Source: a bacterium (lineage in GTDB: Bacteria; Gemmatimonadota; Gemmatimonadetes; Gemmatimonadales; Gemmatimonadaceae). From it: a DNA stretch of 17,683 bases. Positions 1-6,478 of the stretch are shown here, in pieces. A program made the position numbers and the translations under genes. Location of the stretch: assembly GCA_021802745.1 (NCBI GenBank), contig JAJZRK010000043.1, positions 1 to 17,683 of the forward strand. The letters are read 5' to 3'. How positions within the stretch are numbered: the first letter of the stretch is position 1; each line of letters opens with the position of its first letter. Under the pieces are notes generated by a model. That model did not search any database. It was not told the origin of the DNA and worked only from the letters and a program-made list of their open reading frames with translations.

Positions 1-45
1 ATGGCTCCGATGTAAGTACTCGCTCATCCGACAATCTTACTGCCA

Positions 46-1593
46 CTACAACCGCTGCGCCGCAAGCGGCGGGGAATGGACCCAAGACACCGATTCAATT
101 AGAGCGTTCGCAGCAGAACGCCGAGTCGTTCTATGAGAGCGAGTGTCAAGCGCGCACTGCGCCTCCGCTGATTCCAGAGCGGTCTTCGCCTTGGCAATCA
201 GCCCCACCTTCGTCGGCGCGGAGACTTTGGGGGCGGGGGGAGTTGGGGGTGCAGTCATCTTCCGCATCGTGTTCGTCGCTCGCACTCCAGGTTCCACAGG
301 GACGGCATTCCAGCGCGCGGGCCGCTGACGGCGGACCATGGTTCTATCTGAGACTCGACAGGCGTCCTCTGCTGTCGGCCTGACGCTTTTTCGGGTCCTG
401 CGGGAGGGCCTACCGTTAGGCGAGTGCCTCGGCGGAACTTCGGCCGGGCGAACGACGATTGTGAGACTGCCTCCCGCACCCGTCGTCCGGATTCCTGCAG
501 CCGCGCGGCGGAGACACGAGTCCCCACCGACACCTCGGGTCCGGCCTTCTTGGCGCGCGTGCATCGTCACCTGCGCTGGGTCGTAGCGTCCTCCCTCTTT
601 CCAGAGTCGGAGCGTGAGTGCCGCAAGTTTCCTGGTGAGCGTCACGCGAGCCAGTTCCTCGCGCATCCCGCGCGCGACGAGGCCCTGATAGAAGACCTGC
701 AGCGCCCCCGGGCGCGCCGTCGCGGCCGTCGCCGCGCCCTTGAACACGCCCTTGACCACCCGGTGGTGGTTGCGATTGAGGCCCCGCGTCATCGGGGCGC
801 GCCGCCGGCGCACCGGCTGGCCGTCGACGAGCGCGTAGTCCGCGCTCGAGCGCGTCACCACCGCGAGGCCGGCGTAGGCCCAGAGATTCCGCTTGGTGCG
901 AAAGCGCCACGGCGTCTGCAGCGTCGCCAGGAGCAGGGCGACCCGGACGGGACCGCGAAACGGAATGGTGTGGAGCACCGCCCACGCCGGGTCCCGCTGC
1001 GCCTCGGCCAGGAGGGCGCCCTTGGCCTTCGGCCGCAGCGCCTGCAAGACGTCGAGCTCGGCGTAGAGCGTCTCGGCGCGGAACTGGACACCGCGGCCCG
1101 GCAGCTGCGCGAGCCAGACCGCGCGATGCTGTGGGTGATACACCCGCGTGCCCGGCGTCCGAATCCCGCGCGCCCGGAACAACGCCTTGAGGCGCAGCAT
1201 CACCCGCGTGCTGTCCTGGACCAGGTTCAGGTACGTGCGCGCCAGCTCCTTGAGCACGTCGCGCGGGGGACTGCCATGATAGACCGCCCGCAGCCCGCCG
1301 CGCCGCAGGAGGTCCGACAGCTGGTCGGCATCGCCCTGATCGCCCTTGTTCCCCTGCTGGGGCGTACCGCGGCGATCGCACACGAGCACGCGATCGACCA
1401 CCGGAACCAGCAGGTCGTGCAGTCACTGCGCCTGGGTCCCTTCCTCGAACGCCACGTGAATCGCGCCGCGCATCCCGCGGAAGAACTCCACGAGCGCGCT
1501 CGACTCGGTCGGCAGGATCGTGCGCGCAATCACCCGCCCGCCTGCCTCGCGAACGCAGGCCACGGAGGTAGCCTGATGCACATCGAGGGCCAC
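46..1593 (-). pseudogene. IS110-family transposase, broken by an in-frame TGA
   Basis: This is a DEDD-type IS110/IS116/IS902 transposase remnant. From the GTG at 1593 the frame reads VALDVHQATS (catalytic Asp), FFRGMRGAIHVAFEEGTQAQ (catalytic Glu), then TGA at 1423-1425, where relatives have Trp (AQW-LHDLL). It continues in the same frame with CDRRGTPQQGNKGDQGDADQL (acidic DxxD pair) and the C-terminal Tnp_20 domain (IPFRGPVRVALLLATL, WAYAGLAVVTRSSADY). Recognisable homology ends near 547 (MHARQEGRTRG). The remaining ~165 codons to the stop at 46 look like read-through into repeat DNA. An ATG at 1614 is followed at once by TGA, so that start is also unusable. A GTG start at 1401 could still make an N-truncated product, but it would lack the first two catalytic acids. 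Family assignment is firm; the exact ends of the element are not visible. Confidence 0.85.
128..343 (-). repeat. Diverged ~216-bp repeat, left (inverted) copy
   Basis: Read on the minus strand, this segment aligns with 1945-2163 read on the plus strand, with only a 3-bp length difference. Shared blocks are AACCATGGT at one end, a GACTGC block, GTGGGGCTGATTG (195-207 here), ATCAGCGG, and CTCGCTCTCATAGAAC-like sequence at the other end. I estimate ~60% identity over the first 93 positions and higher identity in the last 80. The outer edge reads GTTCTATGAGAGCGA on the plus strand. The two copies face outward around the IS110 remnant and the small membrane-protein gene. The copy carries the same short 3'-terminal reading frame (SMRA-VK--LR-R stop) that ends the permease in the other copy. 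What kind of element this is, whether MITE, integron-associated repeat or duplicated gene end, is not resolved. Confidence 0.65.
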
Positions 1594-1718
1594 ATATTTT
1601 GTCGTCTGTCACATGAGAGCCGCTCCGGGCTGGGATCCATGGATCGGTGACACCTCCATGGTAGTAGTCCGGGGCGTGCTCTCAATATCCGTTTGGCGCA
1701 CACCTCAACCGACTGTCC

Positions 1719-1946
1719 ATGGGCGTCGAACTGTTCGGACTTGTAGCAGTCACGGCGATGGTCCTGTCGTACGCCTTCGAGGGGCGTCACTCGGGCTTCG
1801 TGCTCTCTTTCGCGATCGCGTGTGGCGCTGCGGCTGTTTATGCTGTGCTGATTCGGTCCTGGCCGTTTGCGGTGGTGGAGGCGATCTGGAGCGTCATCGC
1901 ATTCCGCCGCTGGAGCGCTCGACATTCCGTCGGGCGTGGCGCCTAA
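1719..1946 (+). CDS. CBU_0592-type small integral membrane protein
   Basis: This is a 75-residue hydrophobic protein resembling the CBU_0592 family of small membrane proteins of unknown function. An N-terminal segment (VELFGLVAVTAMVLSYAF) is followed by two more helices (about residues 28-47 and 50-62, the latter around WPFAVVEAIWSVIAF) and a basic tail. The pattern of Gly/Ala helices and a final W-hydrophobic-E/N-hydrophobic-W motif is typical of the family. The gene stands alone between the IS110 remnant and the permease, on the strand opposite to both. Its stop codon TAA lies inside GCCTAAC (1941-1947), which matches the RYYYAAC core of integron attC sites. No strong Shine-Dalgarno is visible before the ATG. 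Family resemblance is from memory of the motif pattern; function is unknown. Confidence 0.7.
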   Translation: MGVELFGLVAVTAMVLSYAFEGRHSGFVLSFAIACGAAAVYAVLIRSWPFAVVEAIWSVIAFRRWSARHSVGRGA

Positions 1947-2163
1947 CCATGGTTCGCATCCCGCGACCGCGCGCGCTTGTCTCTGTCCAGTTCGGCCCTG
2001 AAGCTTCCGCGAGGAGAACGATGGAAAAGAGGACTGCCATGCGCCCCCGGTCGCACCGCAAGGTGTCGTCCCCCATTCATGATGTGGGGCTGATTGTCAC
2101 GGGGACACCCACCAAACGATCAGCGGTCACGCAGTGTGCCCTTGACGATCGCTCTCATAGAAC
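1945..2163 (+). repeat. Diverged ~216-bp repeat, right copy
   Basis: This is the partner of the inverted copy at 128-343. It begins at AACCATGGTT, overlapping the TAA stop of the small membrane-protein gene, carries GTGGGGCTGATTG at 2084-2096, and ends CTCGCTCTCATAGAAC-like at 2163. Its last 44 bases overlap the 3' end of the APC permease, so the permease's final residues (SMRAIVKGTLRDR) and stop codon are repeat sequence. No separate gene is seen inside it. Confidence 0.65.
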
Positions 2164-3487
2164 CATCGGACCTCGCCGCCGCCTTCCGCGTCACCCGGTA
2201 CACCGGCCAGCCCGCCGCGATCAGCACGCCGCCCCATGCCAGCGATTCCCAGCCGGAACCGTAGAACGCCCACAACACGAACACGAACCCGAGGACGGTC
2301 GCCGTCAGCAGACCGGTCGTGCGCGGCACGCGTCCGTCACGCATGAAGCGCGCCACCGCCACCACGCAGAACAGGTAGAGCACGAGGATCGTCGCCGTCG
2401 AGAGCAGGATGACGAAGTTGTAGGCCGCCACCCCCACACGCGTGTACGCCAGCAGCGTGAGTAGCGAGGTGATGACCGCACCGAGCACGATGCTCCGCGC
2501 CGGTGCATGTCGCGCGTTGAGCGACCCGAACCACGGCGGGAGCGTCCCGGCCCGCACCATCGCCACCGGCAGCTCGCCGCTGATGAGCAGCCAGCCGTTC
2601 AGGCAGCCGAAGCAGCTGATCACCGCGCACAGCGCCACGAAGCCGCCGGCGATTCCGCCCCACGAGACGGCGATGAAGTCGGACACCGGCGCCTTGGACG
2701 ACGCAACCACATCCGTCGGCAGCATGAGCGCCACCGCGCAGGTGGCGACGAGGCTGACCACGGCGCTCAGGCCGGTGCCGGCCATCGTCGCCCGCGGCAC
2801 GTTCACCTCGGGACGCTCCACCGCGTCGGCCGGCATGGCCGCGCTCTCGAGACCCAGCATCGCGAAGAGGGTGAGTCCCACCGCGCCGCTCGCCCCGGCG
2901 AGCGTGATCGAGCCCGCCTCGAGCGGCGGCAGCAGCGCGCCGCCGCTGGCCGCGAGCCGCCATACCGCAAGCCCGATGACCGCGGCGAACGGGAGCAGCT
3001 TCACGATGGAGGTGACCAGTTGCACGCTCCCCGCCGCGTGCAGGCCGCGCAGGTTGACCCACGTCAGCACCCAGATGACGCCCAGCGCCACGGCGGGTGA
3101 TGCCGCAGGCGTCGCGGCCAATCCGGGCACCAGTCGCGTGAGATAACTGACCCCCGCGATGGTGATCCCCGCGTTGGCCGACCAGACGGAGACGAGGTAG
3201 CCCCACGCACCGAGGAACGCGGCGCCCTCACCGACACCGAGCCGCATGAAGCCGAACGTCCCGCCCGCCGACGGAAGGTGCCGCGCCAGTTCGGAGAAGA
3301 CCCACGCGAGGCAGAGCGCACCGACGAAGGTGATGACCCAGGCGACGACGGAGTTCCATCCGTACGACGCAAGTCCGGCCGGCAACATGAAGATGGCCGA
3401 GCCGATGATGTTGCCGACAACGAGCGCCGTCGCCAGCCAGAAGCCGAATTTGCGACGTGTGCTGCGGGCGGCCGGCGTGATGGTCAC
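2120..3487 (-). CDS. APC-family basic amino acid permease/antiporter (AdiC-like)
   Basis: This 455-residue inner-membrane transporter has about 12 predicted helices and belongs to the amino acid-polyamine-organocation superfamily, closest in pattern to the AdiC/ArcD basic amino acid/antiporter group. Helix 1 carries the unwound substrate-site motif GNIIGSAIF within FGFWLATALVVGNIIGSAIF. Helix 2-3 has PSAGGTFGF, and later come LTLFAMLGLESAAMPADAVE, FGCLNGWLLISGELPVAMVRAGTLP and FYGSGWESLAWG, all with AdiC counterparts. The GTG at 3487 is chosen because homology starts right after it (TPAARSTRRKFGFW) and the upstream sequence is a terminator and the aminotransferase gene. No Shine-Dalgarno is visible. 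Its C-terminus is supplied by the repeat at 1945-2163. Placed with an aminotransferase and a dimethylargininase, it probably moves arginine, ornithine or citrulline; the exact substrate is an inference. Confidence 0.88.
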   Translation of the reverse strand: MTITPAARSTRRKFGFWLATALVVGNIIGSAIFMLPAGLASYGWNSVVAWVITFVGALCLAWVFSELARHLPSAGGTFGFMRLGVGEGAAFLGAWGYLVSVWSANAGITIAGVSYLTRLVPGLAATPAASPAVALGVIWVLTWVNLRGLHAAGSVQLVTSIVKLLPFAAVIGLAVWRLAASGGALLPPLEAGSITLAGASGAVGLTLFAMLGLESAAMPADAVERPEVNVPRATMAGTGLSAVVSLVATCAVALMLPTDVVASSKAPVSDFIAVSWGGIAGGFVALCAVISCFGCLNGWLLISGELPVAMVRAGTLPPWFGSLNARHAPARSIVLGAVITSLLTLLAYTRVGVAAYNFVILLSTATILVLYLFCVVAVARFMRDGRVPRTTGLLTATVLGFVFVLWAFYGSGWESLAWGGVLIAAGWPVYRVTRKAAARSDGSMRAIVKGTLRDR

Positions 3488-3513
3488 GGAAAGGGAGCGT
3501 GGGGGGAGATACG

Positions 3514-3543
3514 AAAAAAGGCCCCGGGAAAGATCCCGGGGCC
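3514..3543 (-). terminator. Intrinsic terminator after the aminotransferase
   Basis: A perfect 10-bp stem (GGCCCCGGGA / TCCCGGGGCC at 3520-3529 and 3534-3543) encloses a 4-base loop. Read on the minus strand it is followed by six T residues (3519-3514). It starts 12 bases after the aminotransferase stop codon and its T-run ends 26 bases before the permease GTG, so it should separate or attenuate expression of the two co-directional genes. Confidence 0.85.
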
Positions 3544-3555
3544 TCTCGCCGTCCG

Positions 3556-4890
3556 CTAGGCGCCAAGCGCCTCGCCAATCGCGGCGTCGAGCATCTCGAT
3601 TGCCTCGTCCACCTCGGCGGTCGTGACAAGCAGCGGCGGCATGAACCGCACCGTACTCAGGCCGCACGGGAGCAGGAGCAGGCCGTGGTGATAGGCGCGC
3701 ACGATGATGTCGTCGCAGAGCTTCGCGGCCGCGGAGCCGTCCGGGTTCACGAACTCGCAGCCGATCATCAGCCCCTTGCCGCGCACGTCGCCGATGCAGC
3801 GGTACCGCGCCTGCAGCTCGCGCAGGCGATCCATGAAGTACGCTCCGACGGCGGCGGCGTTCTGCATCAGGCCGTGCTCCACCAGGTCGAGCGTCGCCAG
3901 CGCCGCCGCCGCCGCGATGGGGTTGCCGCCATACGTATTGCCGTGCGCCCCCTTCTTCCACTGCGACATGAGCGTCTTCTTCGCGACCACCATGCCGACG
4001 GGAATGCCCGAGCCGAGCCCCTTGGCGAGCGTCATGATGTCGGGCATGACGCCCCAGTGCTGCGAGGCGAACATCTTGCCGGTGCGCCCGATGCCGGCCT
4101 GCACCTCGTCGAAGATCAGCAGGATGCCGTGTTTGTCGCAGAGCGCGCGCAGCCCGGCGAGGAAGCCGTCGGGCGGCACGATGTAGCCGCCCTCACCCTG
4201 GATGGGCTCGATGAGGATCGCGGCGACATCCTTGGGTGGGACGTTGTTCTGGAAGAGTTGGTTCTCGATGTAGTCGAGCACCGCCTTCCCTTGATCCGGG
4301 CCGGCGAAGAGCGGCCGGAAGCTGTTCGGGTACGGCACGTGCGTCACGCCCGGCATGGTGGGAAAGAAACCCGACTGCTGCGTGTACTTGCTCGCCGTGA
4401 ACGCCAGCGCTCCCATCGTGCGGCCGTGAAAGCCGCCGAGGAAACCGATGAAGCGCGTGCGGCCGGTGACGTAGCGCGCCAGCTTCAGCGCGCCCTCCAC
4501 TGCCTCGGCGCCACTCTGGCACATGAAGCTCATCACGGGCTCGTTGCCCATCGGCTTCAGCGCGCTGATGCGCTCGGCAAGCGACACCCACCGCTCGTGC
4601 CAGAAGTCACTGGAGATGTGCAGGAACGAATCGGCGGCGTCCTTGATGGCCTGCACCACCTTGGGGTGCGCGTGCCCGGTGTTGCAGACGGCGATGCCGC
4701 CGCAGAAGTCGAGGAACCGGTTGCCATCCACGTCCCAGGCATCGGCCCCCTTGCCGTGGTCCATCACGAAGGGCACGCCGCGCGGATACGACGGCGACAC
4801 TACTTCGGCGTCGCGCGTGATGATCGCCTTCGCCTTCGGGCCGGGAAGTTCGGTGATGATGCGCGGGGGCTTGGTCGCTATGGCAGTCAT
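3556..4890 (-). CDS. Class III PLP aminotransferase (ornithine/4-aminobutyrate type)
   Basis: This 444-residue cytosolic fold-type I aminotransferase of the acetylornithine/ornithine/GABA family transfers the distal amino group of a diamine or omega-amino acid to a 2-oxo acid. Visible landmarks are YPRGVPFVMDHGKGADAWDVDGNRFLDF reduced to its key residues (G..FxMDxGxGxxxWDVDGxxxLDF) near residues 37-62, GAEAVEGALKLAR (127-139), GFHGRTMGALAFT (153-165), IEPIQGEGGY (227-236), FDEVQAGIGRTG with cofactor Asp261, and TLAKGLGSGIPVG with Schiff-base Lys290. Start ATG 4890 is preferred over TTG 4905 because GAGGA lies 8 bases upstream of it. It is followed by a strong terminator. The neighbouring DDAH and AdiC-like permease favour ornithine aminotransferase in arginine use, but GABA or acetylornithine activity cannot be excluded. 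Confidence 0.88.
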   Translation of the reverse strand: MTAIATKPPRIITELPGPKAKAIITRDAEVVSPSYPRGVPFVMDHGKGADAWDVDGNRFLDFCGGIAVCNTGHAHPKVVQAIKDAADSFLHISSDFWHERWVSLAERISALKPMGNEPVMSFMCQSGAEAVEGALKLARYVTGRTRFIGFLGGFHGRTMGALAFTASKYTQQSGFFPTMPGVTHVPYPNSFRPLFAGPDQGKAVLDYIENQLFQNNVPPKDVAAILIEPIQGEGGYIVPPDGFLAGLRALCDKHGILLIFDEVQAGIGRTGKMFASQHWGVMPDIMTLAKGLGSGIPVGMVVAKKTLMSQWKKGAHGNTYGGNPIAAAAALATLDLVEHGLMQNAAAVGAYFMDRLRELQARYRCIGDVRGKGLMIGCEFVNPDGSAAAKLCDDIIVRAYHHGLLLLPCGLSTVRFMPPLLVTTAEVDEAIEMLDAAIGEALGA

Positions 4891-4901
4891 TGAAACAGTC
4901 C

Positions 4902-4958
4902 TCAACAGGTCAGTCGCGCGATCGGCAACGGCAGTCCGTGCGCCGCGCTCGGGCTCAT
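4902..4958 (-). CDS. Possible 18-codon leader ORF upstream of the aminotransferase
   Basis: An ATG at 4958 opens an 18-codon frame whose TGA (4904-4902) overlaps the GAGGA ribosome site of the aminotransferase. It holds one Arg codon, the rare CGA, four codons before its stop. The start is preceded only by a weak AAGG. Its end position would allow translational coupling, but a frame this short can arise by chance. No homology is recognised. Confidence 0.2.
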   Translation of the reverse strand: MSPSAAHGLPLPIARLTC

Positions 4959-5138
4959 GGGTGGCCCTTGTGGAAAGATGTCATTCTTCACGCCGCCGCG
5001 TGACCCCTCGCAAGCCGGGTGCGCACAACCCGTGTCATCTCTCCCGGAGGGCAACTGCCGGTGATTCCCTGACCGCCGGCCCTCGCGGCGGCCGCTAGTG
5101 GCGCATCGGTCGAAAGCCGCGCAAGCTTCGCGCTGACC

Positions 5139-5912
5139 ATGCGGACGTCCTGGATTGCTTTCACGCGTGAAGTGTCTCCGACGATCGCGTCGTGCGAACT
5201 CACGCATCGTGAGCGCGCGCCCATTCGCGTGGACGTCGCACGCGCCCAGCATCGCGGCTACGAACGGCTGCTCGAGTCGCTGGGGTGCGCGCTGCAGCGC
5301 GTTGGACCATCGCCCACGCACCCCGACGCGGTGTTCATCGAGGACACCGCGGTCGTCTTCGACGAGGTCGCCGTCATTGCGCGGCCCGGAGCAAAGTCGC
5401 GTCGTGACGAAGTGACGGCGGTGGCGGCGGCGCTCGCTCCCCTGCGCACCCTGGTTCGGCTGAAGGCGCCGGCCACGCTCGACGGCGGTGATGTGCTGGT
5501 CGTCGGGCGATCCGTCTTCGTGGGCCGCTCCCAGCGCACCAACGACGGCGGCATCAGCCAGCTGGCGGCGGCGCTCGCTGGGCACGGCTATACCGTGCAG
5601 GGTGTGTCGGTCTCCGGGTGCCTGCACCTGAAGAGCGCGGTGACTGCCATAGACGACGCGACCGTCCTGTTGAACCCCGCGTGGGTCGAGCCGTCCGTCT
5701 TCGAGGCCTTTCGCGTCGTCATGGTGCACGAGCAGGAAACCATGGGCGCCAACGCACTACGGATCGGCGGGGTGCTCGTGTACGGCGCCGCGTACCCGCG
5801 CACGCGGCAGCGCATCGAGGCGCTTGGCGTCACCGTGCACACGGTGGATGTCTCCGAGCTTGCGAAGGCCGAGGGCGCCGTGACCTGCTGCAGCCTGATC
5901 GTGCGCGCGTAA
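5139..5912 (+). CDS. ddaH: Dimethylargininase (DDAH)
   Basis: This 257-residue cytosolic enzyme of the amidinotransferase/guanidine-modifying superfamily hydrolyses N-omega-methylated arginines to citrulline and (di)methylamine. It resembles animal DDAH more than the Pseudomonas type: FIEDTAVVFDEVAVIARPGA (residues 66-85), ATLDGGDVL followed by VFVGRSQRTN (112-135), CLHLKS with catalytic His163 (161-166), and the terminal AEGAVTCCSLIV with nucleophile Cys250. Length is close to the usual 255-285. The ATG at 5139 directly precedes a typical N-terminus, though the ribosome site is weak. It diverges from the aminotransferase gene across a 248-bp spacer that could hold a shared control region, and is convergent with the RidA gene, their stops 23 bp apart. 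Function is well supported; whether the natural substrate is methylarginine or arginine is not determined by sequence. Confidence 0.92.
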   Translation: MRTSWIAFTREVSPTIASCELTHRERAPIRVDVARAQHRGYERLLESLGCALQRVGPSPTHPDAVFIEDTAVVFDEVAVIARPGAKSRRDEVTAVAAALAPLRTLVRLKAPATLDGGDVLVVGRSVFVGRSQRTNDGGISQLAAALAGHGYTVQGVSVSGCLHLKSAVTAIDDATVLLNPAWVEPSVFEAFRVVMVHEQETMGANALRIGGVLVYGAAYPRTRQRIEALGVTVHTVDVSELAKAEGAVTCCSLIVRA

Positions 5913-5935
5913 CGCTCGCGGCGCGGCGGGCGTCG

Positions 5936-6343
5936 CTACTCGTCCTTGCCGTTCTTCACCCGCTTCTGGCGGCGCGCGGTGACCTCGATCTCGATCTTCA
6001 TGCGCGGGTCGGCCAGCCCAGCCACGATCATCGTCGCCGCGGGCCGGATGTCGCCGAGGTAGCGCTGCAGCACCGGCCACGTCCTGGGGAAGTCGTCGCG
6101 GTCGGGGACGATGTACGTGACGCGCACGACGTCCGTCAGCCGGCACTTGGCATCGGCCAGGGCGCGCTGGATGTTCTGGAAGCAGCAGTCGGCCTGCACG
6201 ACGACGTCGTCGCTGATCGTCATCGTGTTGTAGTCGAAGCCCGTCGTGCCGGAGACGAAGACCCAGCGCCCGTCAACGAGCGCCCGGGAATAGCCGATGG
6301 CTTTCTCGAAGGTGGACCCGCTGCTAATCTGCTTGCGGCTCAT
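5936..6343 (-). CDS. RidA/YjgF-family protein
   Basis: This 135-residue protein of the Rid (YjgF/YER057c/UK114) family would form a cytosolic trimer with active-site clefts between subunits. It shows KAIGYSRALVDGRWVFVSGTTG (20 core residues at about 14-35), a central QNIQRALADAKCRLTDVVRVTYIV helix-strand pair, and the end motif PAATMIVAGL plus MKIEIEVTA. The archetypal RidA enamine/imine deaminase has Arg in the PAR motif, and here the aligned position is Ala (PAAT). This member therefore belongs to a Rid subgroup lacking that residue and may not deaminate 2-aminoacrylate. ATG 6343 gives the canonical start MSRKQISSG; the frame stays open much further upstream but only as antisense of the amidohydrolase. 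It diverges from the amidohydrolase with 135 bp between the starts. Confidence 0.9.
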   Translation of the reverse strand: MSRKQISSGSTFEKAIGYSRALVDGRWVFVSGTTGFDYNTMTISDDVVVQADCCFQNIQRALADAKCRLTDVVRVTYIVPDRDDFPRTWPVLQRYLGDIRPAATMIVAGLADPRMKIEIEVTARRQKRVKNGKDE

Positions 6344-6478
6344 GAGGGGCTCACGTGCGGAAAAGGTGACCGGGGGATTTTCGGGCACGGGGGCCCTCGG
6401 CGCCAGTCTCCCCCTGTCCGGACGAGTGTGCGTGCGCATTATTGAGGGCACACGCCTCGTCCTCCAGCCTTCCCCGCC

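Noticed and set aside
60..78. CGCCGC-AA-GCGGCG hairpin near the left edge
   Set aside because: The stem is short and no T-run follows on either strand, so it is not called as a terminator.
1941..2119. A complete integron attC site after the small membrane-protein gene
   Set aside because: Only the RYYYAAC-type core was found; no GTTRRRY partner or foldable L/R arms were seen downstream, so it is kept as a suggestion only.
3499..4893. Long plus-strand open frame opposite the aminotransferase
   Set aside because: It is antisense to a protein with all class III aminotransferase motifs, and its translation is Arg/His/Ala-rich with no recognisable domain; a typical high-GC shadow.
5069..5096. 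GC-rich hairpin (CCGCCGG..CGCGGCGG) in the spacer between aminotransferase and DDAH
   Set aside because: There is no T-run, it lies upstream of both divergent genes, and such stems are common by chance in this base composition; no riboswitch core was recognised.
6447..6475. GTGTGC..GCACAC inverted repeat upstream of the amidohydrolase
   Set aside because: Only 6 bp per arm with a long GC-rich gap; too weak to call an operator.
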